In this document: positions 14,571 to 23,120 of the stretch, in pieces
Layout of the letters: every line of letters starts with the position of its first letter
Position numbering within the stretch: the first letter of the stretch is position 1
NCBI GenBank assembly: GCA_016704895.1
Contig: JADIZG010000053.1
Coordinates: 1 to 27,750, forward strand
Direction: 5' to 3'
Source: Betaproteobacteria bacterium
Lineage (GTDB): Bacteria > Pseudomonadota > Gammaproteobacteria > Burkholderiales > Casimicrobiaceae
Length of the DNA stretch: 27,750 bases
The notes under the pieces: generated by a model
What the model was told of the DNA's origin: nothing
Seen by the model: the letters and a program-made list of their open reading frames with translations, nothing else
Databases searched by the model: none
Program-made: the position numbers and the translations under genes

Positions 14571-14598
14571 CGGCCGGGTGCTTCCAGTCTCCCGGCCG
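14571..14598 (+). terminator. Hairpin between tsf and pyrH
   Basis: CGGCCGGG (14571-14578) pairs perfectly with CCCGGCCG (14591-14598) around a 12-nt loop. There is no T tract after it, so it is not a standard intrinsic terminator. It could be a weak attenuator, a processing or stability element, or a Rho-related site. Confidence 0.4.
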
Positions 14599-14684
14599 GT
14601 TCCCCGGTCCCGTGCGGCGCGCGCGGATCCGTGCGGGGCGCCGATGAACTCCCGCGCCGGATGCGTGTCCGTTCGGAGGTAGCG

Positions 14685-15446
14685 ATGAACTCGCCCGTGC
14701 CCACGCCGCTCGCCGCCGTCGCGACCGCGGCGCCCCAGCCGGCCTACAAGCGCATCCTGCTCAAGCTGTCGGGCGAGGCGCTGATGGGCGACGATCCCTA
14801 CGGCATCAACCGCGAGGTGATCGACCGGATCGTCGCCGAGATCGGCGAGGTCCACCGGCTCGGCGTCGAGATCGCGGTCGTCATCGGCGGCGGCAACATC
14901 TTCCGCGGCGTGGCGCCCGGCGCGGCCGGCATGGACCGCGCGACGGCCGACTACATGGGGATGCTCGCGACGCTGATGAACGCGCTCGCGCTCCAGGACG
15001 CGTTGCGTCGCGCCGGCGTCGAGTCGCGCGTCCAGTCGGCGCTGCGCATCGACCAGGTCGCCGAGCCCTACATTCGCGGCCGCGCGCTGCGCCACCTCGA
15101 GGAGCGCAAGGTCGTCATCTTCGCGGCGGGCACCGGCAACCCGTTCTTCACGACCGACACGGCGGCCGCGCTGCGCGGGCGCGAGATGGGCGTCGACATC
15201 GTGCTCAAGGCGACCAAGGTCGACGGCGTCTACACGGCCGACCCGAAGAAGGACGCCACCGCGCGCCGCTACGCCGACCTCACGTTCGACGAGGCGATCG
15301 TCAAGAACCTGAAGGTGATGGACGCGACGGCGCTCGCGCTGTGCCGCGACCAGGACATGCTGCTCAAGGTGTTCTCGATCTTCGAGCCCGGCGCGCTGAA
15401 GCGCGTCGTGATGGGCGAGGGCGAGGGCACGCTGGTGCACTGCTAG
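14685..15446 (+). CDS. pyrH: UMP kinase (uridylate kinase)
   Basis: PyrH phosphorylates UMP to UDP in pyrimidine nucleotide synthesis. The 253-aa product contains YKRILLKLSGEALMGDDPYG, IAVVIGGGNIFRGV, YMGMLATLMNALALQDALR, FAAGTGNPFFTTDTAAALRG and ATKVDGVYTADPKKD, all typical of bacterial UMP kinase. ATG 14685 has a perfect GGAGGT at 14675-14680. Compared with the usual start at about YKR, it has an N-terminal extension of about 19 residues rich in Pro and Ala with no alternative start inside it. Confidence 0.97.
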   Translation: MNSPVPTPLAAVATAAPQPAYKRILLKLSGEALMGDDPYGINREVIDRIVAEIGEVHRLGVEIAVVIGGGNIFRGVAPGAAGMDRATADYMGMLATLMNALALQDALRRAGVESRVQSALRIDQVAEPYIRGRALRHLEERKVVIFAAGTGNPFFTTDTAAALRGREMGVDIVLKATKVDGVYTADPKKDATARRYADLTFDEAIVKNLKVMDATALALCRDQDMLLKVFSIFEPGALKRVVMGEGEGTLVHC

Positions 15447-15506
15447 GAACAAGCGCGGCATCGGCGTGAGTGCCCCGGCAGCGATTACAGGCCCCAGGAG
15501 AAAGCG

Positions 15507-16064
15507 ATGATCACGGAGATCAAGAAGGGCGCCGAGCAGAAGATGGCGAAGACGATCGAGGCGCTCAAGGTCGACTTGGGCAAGGTGCGGACCGGCCGCG
15601 CGCACGCGGGCATCCTCGACCACGTGATGGTCGACTACTACGGCACGATGACGGCGGTCCCCAAGGTCGCGAACGTCCAGCTCGCGGACGCGCGAACGAT
15701 CACCGTGCAGCCGTGGGAGAAGAAGCTCGTGCCCGCGATCGAGAAGGCGATCCGCGACTCCGACCTCGGGCTCAATCCCGCTTCGGCGGGCGACCTGATC
15801 CGGGTGCCGATGCCCGCGCTCACCGAGGAGCGCCGCCGCGACCTGATCAAGGTCGTGCGCCACGAGGCGGAGAGCGCCCGCGTCGCGGTGCGCAACGTCC
15901 GCCGCGACGCGATCGAGCACCTGAAGAAGCTGCTGAAGGACCACAAGGTCGCCGAGGACGACGAGCGCCGGGCGCAGGAAGACGTCCAGAAGCTCACCGA
16001 CCGCTTCGTGGCGGAGATCGACAAGATCCTGCACGCGAAAGAGGCCGACCTGATGGCAGTCTGA
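15507..16064 (+). CDS. frr: Ribosome recycling factor
   Basis: RRF separates post-termination ribosomes together with EF-G. The 185-aa product has the same length as E. coli RRF. It shows KVRTGRAHAGILDHVMVDYY, TITVQPWEKKLVPAIEKAIR, LGLNPASAGDLIRVPMPALT, and EERRRDLIKVVRHEAESARV with VRNVRRDA. CAGGAGA lies just upstream of ATG 15507. It sits 60 nt after pyrH, in the standard order. Confidence 0.97.
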   Translation: MITEIKKGAEQKMAKTIEALKVDLGKVRTGRAHAGILDHVMVDYYGTMTAVPKVANVQLADARTITVQPWEKKLVPAIEKAIRDSDLGLNPASAGDLIRVPMPALTEERRRDLIKVVRHEAESARVAVRNVRRDAIEHLKKLLKDHKVAEDDERRAQEDVQKLTDRFVAEIDKILHAKEADLMAV

Positions 16065-16118
16065 GGGCGGCCCCCGCCCCCGACGCCCCAGGGCCGAGCG
16101 CGCCCCCGACGCCACGAC

Positions 16119-16892
16119 GTGCCGGTGTTCACCTCCTCCACCCGCGACATCCCCGACGCTCGCGACGTGCCGCGGCACGTCGCGATCATCATGGACGGCA
16201 ATGGCCGCTGGGCGAAGCAGCGGCTGCTGCCCCGCGTGGCGGGGCACAGGCGGGGGGTCGAGGCGGTGCGCACGATCGTGCGCACGGCGGTCGAGCGGGG
16301 CATCGGCTACCTCACGCTCTTCGCTTTCTCGAGCGAGAACTGGCGCCGCCCGGCCGACGAAGTGTCGATCCTGATGGAGCTGTTCCTCCGCTCGCTCGAG
16401 GTCGAGGTCGGCAAGCTCCACGACAACGGTATCCGTCTCAAGGTGACCGGCGACACGTCGCGCTTCGACGGCCGCATTCGCGGGCTGATCGAGTCGGGCG
16501 AGACGCTCACGGCGTCCAATCCGCGCCTGACGCTCACGATCGCGGCGAACTACGGCGGGCGCTGGGACATCGCGCAGGCTGCGCGCGAATACTACCGGCG
16601 CCACCCGGAGGCGCTCGCCGACGGCGCGCCGCTCGAGCCCGACGCGCTCGCCCCGTACCTCGCGCTCGCCTATGCGCCGGAGCCGGACCTCTTCATCCGC
16701 ACCGGCGGCGAGCAGCGCATCTCCAACTTCCTGCTGTGGCAGCTCGCGTACACGGAGCTGTGGTTCACCGACCGGCTGTGGCCGGACTTCGACGCGGCGG
16801 CGCTCGACGAGGCGATCTCGTCCTACCGCAAGCGCGAGCGGCGCTACGGGCGCACGAGCGAGCAGCTCGCGACGCCGGCGACCTCGCCATGA
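16119..16892 (+). CDS. uppS: Undecaprenyl pyrophosphate synthase (cis-prenyltransferase)
   Basis: UppS condenses isopentenyl diphosphate onto farnesyl diphosphate to give the C55 carrier for peptidoglycan and polysaccharide synthesis. The 257-aa product has HVAIIMDGNGRWAK with catalytic Asp26, LTLFAFSSENWRRPADEV, LTIAANYGGRWDIAQAA, and DLFIRTGGEQRISNFLLWQL with AYTELWF, all diagnostic. The start is GTG 16119; the ATG at 16192 lies inside the catalytic motif and is too late. The stop overlaps the cdsA start by 4 nt (ATGA at 16889). Confidence 0.96.
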   Translation: MPVFTSSTRDIPDARDVPRHVAIIMDGNGRWAKQRLLPRVAGHRRGVEAVRTIVRTAVERGIGYLTLFAFSSENWRRPADEVSILMELFLRSLEVEVGKLHDNGIRLKVTGDTSRFDGRIRGLIESGETLTASNPRLTLTIAANYGGRWDIAQAAREYYRRHPEALADGAPLEPDALAPYLALAYAPEPDLFIRTGGEQRISNFLLWQLAYTELWFTDRLWPDFDAAALDEAISSYRKRERRYGRTSEQLATPATSP

Positions 16893-17737
16893 CGCCGCTG
16901 GCGACGCGCGTCGCCACCGCCGCCGTGCTGGTGCCGTGCGTGCTCGCGGCACTGTTCCTGCTGCCTCCCGTGCTGTGGGCGGCCGCGACGCTCGTCGCCG
17001 TGCTGATCGCGGCGCACGAATGGGCGCGCCTCGCGTCGTTCGGGCGCGCGGGCTGGCTGCTGCTCGTCGGCGGGCTCGCGGCGAGCGGAGCGATCCTGCT
17101 GGCCGTGTCCGGTGCGGGACTCGATCGCGGCTGGCCGCCCGAGGTGCTGCTCGCGGCATGCGGGGTCGCGACGCTGTTCTGGCTCGTCGTCGCGCCGCCC
17201 TGGGTGATCCGCCGCTGGCCGATCCGCTCGCCGGTCGCGCTCACGCTCGCCGGATGGATCGTGCTCTCCGGTGCGTGGGTCGCGCTGGTCGAATTGCAGG
17301 CGCGCTCGCCTTGGCTCGTGCTCGCGGCGATGGCGATCGTGTGGATCGCCGACACGGCGGCGTACTTCGCCGGCCGCGCGTTCGGACGGCGCAAGCTGGC
17401 GCCGCTCGTGAGCCCCGGCAAGACCTGGGAGGGCGTGTTCGGCGGCCTCGTCGCCGTCGCGATCTATGCCGCGGCGCTCGTGCCCTTCGCGCAGGCGGCG
17501 GGCTACGACGGTCCCGTTGCGCCGCTCGCCATCGCTGCGTGGATCGCGTTCGCGCTCGCGCTGGCGTCGCTGTCGGTGATCGGCGACCTCTACGAGTCGT
17601 GGCTGAAGCGCGTCGCGGGCGTGAAGGACAGCGGCACGCTGCTGCCCGGCCACGGCGGCGTGCTGGACCGGATCGACGCGCTGGTCGCGGCGATGCCGCC
17701 GGCGGCGCTCGCCGCGCACTGGTTCCTGCGGAGCTGA
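16889..17737 (+). CDS. cdsA: Phosphatidate cytidylyltransferase
   Basis: CdsA makes CDP-diacylglycerol from phosphatidate and CTP in the inner membrane. The 282-aa product has a string of hydrophobic helices, then VWIADTAAYFAGRAFGRRKL with APLVSPGKTWEG. It ends with the CDP-DAG synthase signature SVIGDLYESWLKRVAGVKDS and GTLLPGHGGVLDRIDAL, which contains the metal-binding Asp residues. It starts by ATGA overlap with uppS and stops 4 nt before dxr. Confidence 0.95.
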   Translation: MTPLATRVATAAVLVPCVLAALFLLPPVLWAAATLVAVLIAAHEWARLASFGRAGWLLLVGGLAASGAILLAVSGAGLDRGWPPEVLLAACGVATLFWLVVAPPWVIRRWPIRSPVALTLAGWIVLSGAWVALVELQARSPWLVLAAMAIVWIADTAAYFAGRAFGRRKLAPLVSPGKTWEGVFGGLVAVAIYAAALVPFAQAAGYDGPVAPLAIAAWIAFALALASLSVIGDLYESWLKRVAGVKDSGTLLPGHGGVLDRIDALVAAMPPAALAAHWFLRS

Positions 17738-17741
17738 GGCG

Positions 17742-18874
17742 ATGCGCAGGGTGAGCCTCCTCGGCGCGACCGGCTCGATCGGCGACTCGGCGCTGGACGT
17801 CATCGCGCGCCATCCCGACCGTTACGCGGTCGAGGCGCTCGCCGCGCACCGCAACGTCGCGAAGCTCGCCGCCCTCTGTCGCCGCTTCCGCCCGCCTGTC
17901 GCCGCCCTGCTCGACCTCGACGCGGCGCGCGCGCTCGAGCGCGAGATCGCCGGGGACGGGCTCCCCACGCGCGTGCTCGCCGGGCCGGCGGGCCTCGTCG
18001 AGGCCGCGACGAGCGCCGGCGCGGACACCGTGCTCGCGGCCATCGTCGGCGCGGCGGGACTCGAGCCCACGCTCGCGGCGGCGCGCGCGGGCAAGCGGCT
18101 CCTGATCGCGAACAAGGAGGCGCTCGTGATCGGCGGCGACGTCTTCATGCGCGCCGCGCGCGACGGCGGCGCGACGCTGCTCCCGATCGACAGCGAGCAC
18201 AACGCGATCTTCCAGTGCCTGCCGCCCGGCTACGGGCGCGATCCTTCGCGCGCGGGCATCCGCCGCCTGATCCTGACGACCCGAACTGGCGCATGGGGCG
18301 CAAGATCTCGGTCGACTCGGCGACGATGATGAACAAGGGCCTCGAGGTGATCGAGGCGCACTGGCTGTTCGGCGCGCCGGCGTCCGCGATCGACGTCCTC
18401 ATCCATCCGCAGAGCGTCGTCCACTCGCTCGTCGAGTACGACGACGGATCGGTGCTCGCGCAGCTCGGCCACCCGGACATGCGCACGCCGATCGCGCAGG
18501 CGCTCGCCTGGCCCGAACGCATCGAGAGCGGCGTCGGTCGGCTGGACCTCGCGTCGCTCGCGGCGCTGTCGTTCGAGACGCCCGACACCGTGCGCTTCCC
18601 GTGCCTCGGGCTCGCCTACGACGCACTCGCGGCCGGCGGCGCCGCGACGGTCGTGCTCAATGCGGCGAACGAGGTCGCGGTCGCCGCCTTCCTGGCCGGA
18701 CGCGCGCCGTACCTGTCGATCCACTCGACCTGCGCCGAGACGCTCGCGCGCCTGCCGTCGCGCAGCGCCGGGACGCTCGCCGAGGCGCTCGCCGCGGACG
18801 CCGAGGCGCGCCGCGCCGCCTGCGCGATCCTCGACCTGCCCGCGGACGCCGCGGGCGTTCCGCTCGCAGCATGA
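17742..18874 (+). CDS. dxr: 1-deoxy-D-xylulose 5-phosphate reductoisomerase, with internal deletion/frameshift
   Basis: DXR converts DXP to MEP, the first committed step of the MEP isoprenoid pathway that feeds uppS. The N-terminal frame has the NADPH-binding LLGATGSIGDSALDVI, LLIANKEALVIGGDVF and LLPIDSEHNAIFQCLP. It reaches RRLILT (ending at 18278). The C-terminal frame resumes at PNWRMGRKISVDSATMMNKG (from 18281) and then runs complete (HPQSVVHSLVEY, LNAANEVAVAAFL). Between these, homologues have about 25 residues (in E. coli Gly185-His209), including the SGGPFR substrate-binding segment and the flexible active-site loop. Here only 2 nt remain, consistent with loss of 73 nt. Restoring 73 nt gives 401 aa (E. 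coli 398). As written, no functional enzyme is made. Confidence 0.88.
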
Positions 18875-20223
18875 TCGACGTCGCCTGGAAGGTCGGAGCA
18901 TTCCTGGTCGTGCTCGGCGTGCTCGTCGTGTTCCACGAGCTCGGCCATTACCTGGTCGCGCGCCTGTGCGGCGTGAAGGTGCTGCGCTTCTCGGTCGGTT
19001 TCGGACGCGTGATCTGGTCGCGCCGCGTGGGCGCCGACCGCACCGAGTGGGCGGTCTCCGCGGTCCCGCTCGGCGGCTACGTGAAGATGGCCGACGAGCG
19101 CGAGGACGACCTCGCGCCCGAAGACGTTCCGCGCGCGTTCAACCGGCAGGGGGTCGGCAAGCGCATCGCCATCGTTGCGGCGGGCCCCATCGCGAACCTG
19201 CTGCTCGCGGTCGTGCTCTTCGCGGGAACGTTCGTCGTCGGCGTTCCGGGGCAGCGGGCGATCCTCGCGCCGCCGCAGCCGGGGACCGCCGCGGCCGCTG
19301 CGGGGTTCGCCGAGGGGGACCGCGTGGTCGCGGTCGACGGGGATCCCGTGGCAAGCCTGCAGGACCTCCGGTGGCGTGTCGTGAAGTCGCAGGGCCGCTC
19401 GAGCATCGACGTCGAGGTCGAGCGCGCGGACGGCAGCCGCTCGATGCGCATGCTGCCGGTGTCCGGGCTCAGCACGGCCGACTGGGAGGCCAATCCGCTG
19501 TCGGCGCTCGGTCTGCGGGCGGACCTGGGCGCGCCGGTCGTCGACCAGGTCTCGCCGGGCAAGCCGGCGGAGGCCGCCGGCATGCGCGCCGGCGACCGCA
19601 TCGTCGCGGTCGACGGGCGGCCGGCTCGCTCGCCCGCCGACGTCGCCAACGCGACCAACGCGAAGCCGGGCGTGCCGATCGTCTTCCGCATCGCGCGCGG
19701 CGGGGGCGAGTCGGATGTCACGGTGGTGCCGGAGGCCTCCGAGCAGGGTGGGCGCCGCGTCGGGCTCGCGGGCCTGAGGCTCAAGGTCGATCCCGAATCG
19801 GTGCAGCGCATCGCGATCACGGTGCGGTCGGGTCCCCTCGACGCGCTGGGGCAGGGCGCGCGCAAGACCTGGGAGCTCTCGACGTTCACGCTCCGGATGC
19901 TCGGCCGGATGGTCACCGGCGACGCGTCGCTCAAGAACCTGTCCGGCCCGATCACGCTCGCCGACTTCGCCGGCCAGTCCGCGCAGGCGGGGGCGCTCGT
20001 GTTCGTCGGCTATCTCGCGCTCATCAGCATCAGCCTCGGCGTGCTGAACCTGCTGCCCATCCCGCTGCTGGACGGCGGGCATTTGCTGTATTATCTGGCC
20101 GAGATCATTCTGGGCCGACCGGTATCCGACCGGGCCTTCGAGGTCGGGCAGCGCATCGGCATGGCGCTACTCGCCGTGCTGATGACTCTCGCGCTCGTCA
20201 ATGACGTCTCCCGCCTGTTCTGA
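18871..20223 (+). CDS. rseP: RseP site-2 metalloprotease
   Basis: RseP is the intramembrane zinc protease that performs the second cleavage of anti-sigma-E RseA and clears signal-peptide remnants. The 450-aa product equals the E. coli length. It has VVFHELGHYLVARLCGVKVL with the HExxH zinc site in TM1, FGRVIWSRR and PLGGYVKM, and two PDZ domains (around GFAEGDRVVAVDGDPVASLQ and GMRAGDRIVAVDGRPARSPA). The late NLLPIPLLDGGHLLYYL carries the third zinc ligand Asp. It overlaps dxr by 4 nt (ATGA at 18871). Confidence 0.97.
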   Translation: MIDVAWKVGAFLVVLGVLVVFHELGHYLVARLCGVKVLRFSVGFGRVIWSRRVGADRTEWAVSAVPLGGYVKMADEREDDLAPEDVPRAFNRQGVGKRIAIVAAGPIANLLLAVVLFAGTFVVGVPGQRAILAPPQPGTAAAAAGFAEGDRVVAVDGDPVASLQDLRWRVVKSQGRSSIDVEVERADGSRSMRMLPVSGLSTADWEANPLSALGLRADLGAPVVDQVSPGKPAEAAGMRAGDRIVAVDGRPARSPADVANATNAKPGVPIVFRIARGGGESDVTVVPEASEQGGRRVGLAGLRLKVDPESVQRIAITVRSGPLDALGQGARKTWELSTFTLRMLGRMVTGDASLKNLSGPITLADFAGQSAQAGALVFVGYLALISISLGVLNLLPIPLLDGGHLLYYLAEIILGRPVSDRAFEVGQRIGMALLAVLMTLALVNDVSRLF

Positions 20224-20236
20224 CCGCCGGTCCAAG

Positions 20237-22519
20237 ATGCGGCGCCGATTCGCCTCACTCGCGGCGGCCCTCGCCGTCTCGATCGTCGCGCCGCTCGCCG
20301 CGCTCGCCGCCGATCCCTTCGTCGTCCGCGACATCCGCGTCGAAGGCGTCCAGCGCACCGAGGCCGGCACGATCTTCAGCTACCTGCCGGTCAAGGTCGG
20401 CGACCGGGTCGACGACGAGAAGCTTTCCGCCGCGGTCAAGGCGCTCTACGCGACCGGCTTCTTCCGCGACGTGCGCCTGGAGCGCGAGGGCGACGTGCTG
20501 GTCGTCGCCGTGCAGGAGCGCCCGACGATCAGCACGCTCTCGTTCGCCGGCAACAAGGAATTCGACACCGACACGATCAAGAAGGCGCTGAAGGACATCG
20601 GGCTCTCCGAGGCCCGCATCTTCGACCGCTCGGCGCTCGACCGCGCCGAGCAGGAGCTCAAGCGCCAGTACATCACGCGCGGCCTCTACGCGGCCAAGGT
20701 CCAGACGACGGTCACCCCGCAGGAACGCAACCGCGTCGCGATCAACTTCACGATCGACGAGGGCTCCGCGTCGAGGATCGCGCGCATCAACATCATCGGC
20801 ACCAAGGCGTACGGCGAAAAGGACCTGCTGAAGCAGATGTCGCTGACGACGCCGAACTGGCTCTCCTGGTACACGAAGAACGACCAGTACTCGAAGCAGA
20901 AGCTGCAGGCCGACCTCGAGGCGCTCCGCAGCTTCTACCAGAACCGCGGCTACCTCGAGTTCGAGATCGAGTCGACGCAGGTGTCCATCTCGCCGGACAA
21001 GGAGGACATCTACATCACGATCAACGTGACCGAGGGGCCGCGCTACATGATCTCGGAGGTCAGGCTCGCCGGCGACCTCGCGGTGGACGAGGCCGAGTTG
21101 CGCCGGCTCGTCCACGTCAGGGGCGGCGAGGTCTACTCGCGCGAGAAGCTGCAGAGGACGGCGAAGGACATCTCGGACCGGCTCGGCGCCGAGGGCTACG
21201 CGTTCGCCAACGTGAACGCGGTTCCGGACATCAACCGCGAGAAGGCCACCGCGGCGTTCACGATCTACGTGGACCCGGGCCGCCGCGTCTACGTGCGTCG
21301 CATCAACATCAGCGGCAACGTCAAGACGCGCGACGAAGTGATCCGGCGCGAGTCGCGCCAGCTCGAGGCGGCATGGTACGACGGACAGCGCATCGAGCGG
21401 TCGAAGGTCCGCATCAGGCGGCTGGGCTATTTCGACGACGTCAACGTCGAGACGCCGCCGGTGCCGGGCGCGTCGGACCAGATCGACATCGAGTACTCGA
21501 TCGTCGAGCGCTCGACCGGCAACCTGCTCGCGGGCCTCGGCTACTCGAGCTCGGAAGGGCTCGTGTTCAGCGGCTCGATCTCGCAGCAGAACGTGTTCGG
21601 GTCCGGGAACGCGCTCACGCTCGGGATCAACACGAGCAAGGTCAACCGGACGTTTTCGATCTCGTACACCGAGCCCTACTGGACGGTCGACGGGGTGGCG
21701 CGCACGCTGGAACTCTACCAGCGCCGACTCGATCCGTCGTCGCTGTCGGTGTCGCAGTACACGTCGGACACGTACGGCGCCGCCGTCGCGTTCGCGATCC
21801 CCATCACCGAGACCGACACGGTCAACGTCGGCTTCCGCTACGACCACACGACGCTGGGCCTGTTCTCGAACAGCCCGCCCGCGTACATCGACTACGTCGA
21901 CCAGTTCGGCGAGACCACGAACTCGTACGTGCTGAGCGGCGGGTGGGCGCGTGACACGCGCGACGACATTCTCTATCCTAACCAGGGGCGGCTGCAGAGC
22001 CTGCTGGTGGAACTCGGGCTCCCGTTCGGCGATCTCTCGTATTACAAGGCGCAGTACGTGCACCAGTGGTTCTGGCCGGTCTGGTCGCCGTTCGTGCTGA
22101 TGCTGAGGGGCGAGCTGGGCTACGGCGACGGGTACCAGGGCAAGCCGCTGCCGTTCTTCAAGGCGTTCTACGCGGGCGGCGTCGGTTCGGTGCGCGGCTT
22201 CGAGACGAGCTCCCTGGGCCCGCGAGACATCTACGGCAACGTGCTGGGCGGCAAGCGCAAGATCGTGGGCAACGCGGAACTGTTCTACCCGCTCCTCGCC
22301 GGACAGCAGGCAGTCCGGGTGTCGGCGTTCGCGGACGCCGGCCAGATCTACCTCAACGGCCTGCAGCCGGACAACGAGTCGTTCCGCTACTCGGCCGGCG
22401 TCGGGCTCGCGTGGAACTCGCCGATGGGCCCGCTCAAGTTCAGCTATGCATATCCGATCAACCAGAAGCCTGGCGACAGGATCCAGCGCTTCCAGTTCCA
22501 GGTCGGCTCGGTGTTCTGA
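20237..22519 (+). CDS. bamA: Outer-membrane protein assembly factor BamA
   Basis: BamA is the Omp85 insertase of the BAM complex. The 760-aa product begins with a signal peptide (MRRRFASLAAALAVSIVAPL then AALA, cleavage predicted after residue 24). Five POTRA domains follow, starting at PFVVRDIRVEGVQRTEAG. The C-terminal beta barrel carries the conserved loop-6 motif VRGF in GGVGSVRGFETSSLGPRD and ends in a terminal Phe (FQVGSVF), the outer-membrane signature. I chose ATG 20237 because it gives a clean signal peptide. An upstream ATG at 20201 overlaps rseP by 23 nt and adds a poor leader. Confidence 0.96.
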   Translation: MRRRFASLAAALAVSIVAPLAALAADPFVVRDIRVEGVQRTEAGTIFSYLPVKVGDRVDDEKLSAAVKALYATGFFRDVRLEREGDVLVVAVQERPTISTLSFAGNKEFDTDTIKKALKDIGLSEARIFDRSALDRAEQELKRQYITRGLYAAKVQTTVTPQERNRVAINFTIDEGSASRIARINIIGTKAYGEKDLLKQMSLTTPNWLSWYTKNDQYSKQKLQADLEALRSFYQNRGYLEFEIESTQVSISPDKEDIYITINVTEGPRYMISEVRLAGDLAVDEAELRRLVHVRGGEVYSREKLQRTAKDISDRLGAEGYAFANVNAVPDINREKATAAFTIYVDPGRRVYVRRINISGNVKTRDEVIRRESRQLEAAWYDGQRIERSKVRIRRLGYFDDVNVETPPVPGASDQIDIEYSIVERSTGNLLAGLGYSSSEGLVFSGSISQQNVFGSGNALTLGINTSKVNRTFSISYTEPYWTVDGVARTLELYQRRLDPSSLSVSQYTSDTYGAAVAFAIPITETDTVNVGFRYDHTTLGLFSNSPPAYIDYVDQFGETTNSYVLSGGWARDTRDDILYPNQGRLQSLLVELGLPFGDLSYYKAQYVHQWFWPVWSPFVLMLRGELGYGDGYQGKPLPFFKAFYAGGVGSVRGFETSSLGPRDIYGNVLGGKRKIVGNAELFYPLLAGQQAVRVSAFADAGQIYLNGLQPDNESFRYSAGVGLAWNSPMGPLKFSYAYPINQKPGDRIQRFQFQVGSVF

Positions 22520-22549
22520 CCCCGGTCCGCCCGACGCAGGAGATACCAC

Positions 22550-23080
22550 GTGAAATCCATCCTCCACCTCGCAGCCGCCGCGGCGATCGCCGTGGCCGCG
22601 ACCGCGGCGTCGGCGCAGTCCGCGTCGCCGCCCGCCGGCGCGGCGCCCTACAAGATCGGCTTCGTCAACACCGAGAAGCTGTTCCGGGAAGCCGCGCCGG
22701 CCAAGCGCGCCCAGGCCAAGCTCGAGCGCGAGTTCGCCGCGCGCGACGCCGAGGTCCAGAAGCTCACGAAGCAGGTGCGCGACCTGCAGAGCTCGCTCGA
22801 CAAGGACGGCGCGACGATGGCCGAGAGCGACCGCCGCACGAAGGAGCGCGACCTCGCGAACCTCTCGCGCGACCTGCAGCGCGCGCAGCGCGAGTTCCGC
22901 GAGGACCTCAACCTGCGCCGCAACGAGGAGCTCGCGAGCCTGCAGGAGCGCGCCAACAAGGTGATCCAGCAGATCGCCGAGGCGGAGAAGTTCGACCTGA
23001 TCCTCCAGGACCCGGTGGTGTACGCGAGCCAGCGCATCGACATCACCGACAAGGTCACCAAGGCGCTGGCGGACAAGTAG
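22550..23080 (+). CDS. skp: OmpH/Skp-family periplasmic chaperone
   Basis: Skp holds unfolded outer-membrane proteins in the periplasm for delivery to BamA. The 176-aa product has a signal peptide ending ATAASA (cleavage after residue 22), then YKIGFVNTEKLFREAAPAKR. A long charged coiled coil follows (about residues 60-140), corresponding to the Skp tentacles, and DLILQDPVVYASQRIDITDK closes the body domain. The start is GTG 22550 with AGGAGA just upstream. It lies 30 nt after bamA, as usual. Confidence 0.93.
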   Translation: MKSILHLAAAAAIAVAATAASAQSASPPAGAAPYKIGFVNTEKLFREAAPAKRAQAKLEREFAARDAEVQKLTKQVRDLQSSLDKDGATMAESDRRTKERDLANLSRDLQRAQREFREDLNLRRNEELASLQERANKVIQQIAEAEKFDLILQDPVVYASQRIDITDKVTKALADK

Positions 23081-23120
23081 CGCGCGAGCGGCGCGCGCTC
23101 CCGCTGGCGCGGCCGCCCCG

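Noticed and set aside
14415..17159. Very long minus-strand open frame (914 codons) opposite tsf-pyrH-frr-uppS-cdsA
   Set aside because: It is antisense to genes of certain identity; its Arg/Asp/Leu-rich composition is the mirror of high-GC coding DNA and it matches no family.
20201..20236. Upstream ATG for bamA overlapping rseP
   Set aside because: It would add 12 residues (including Cys and Asp) before the signal peptide; the ATG at 20237 gives a standard signal sequence.
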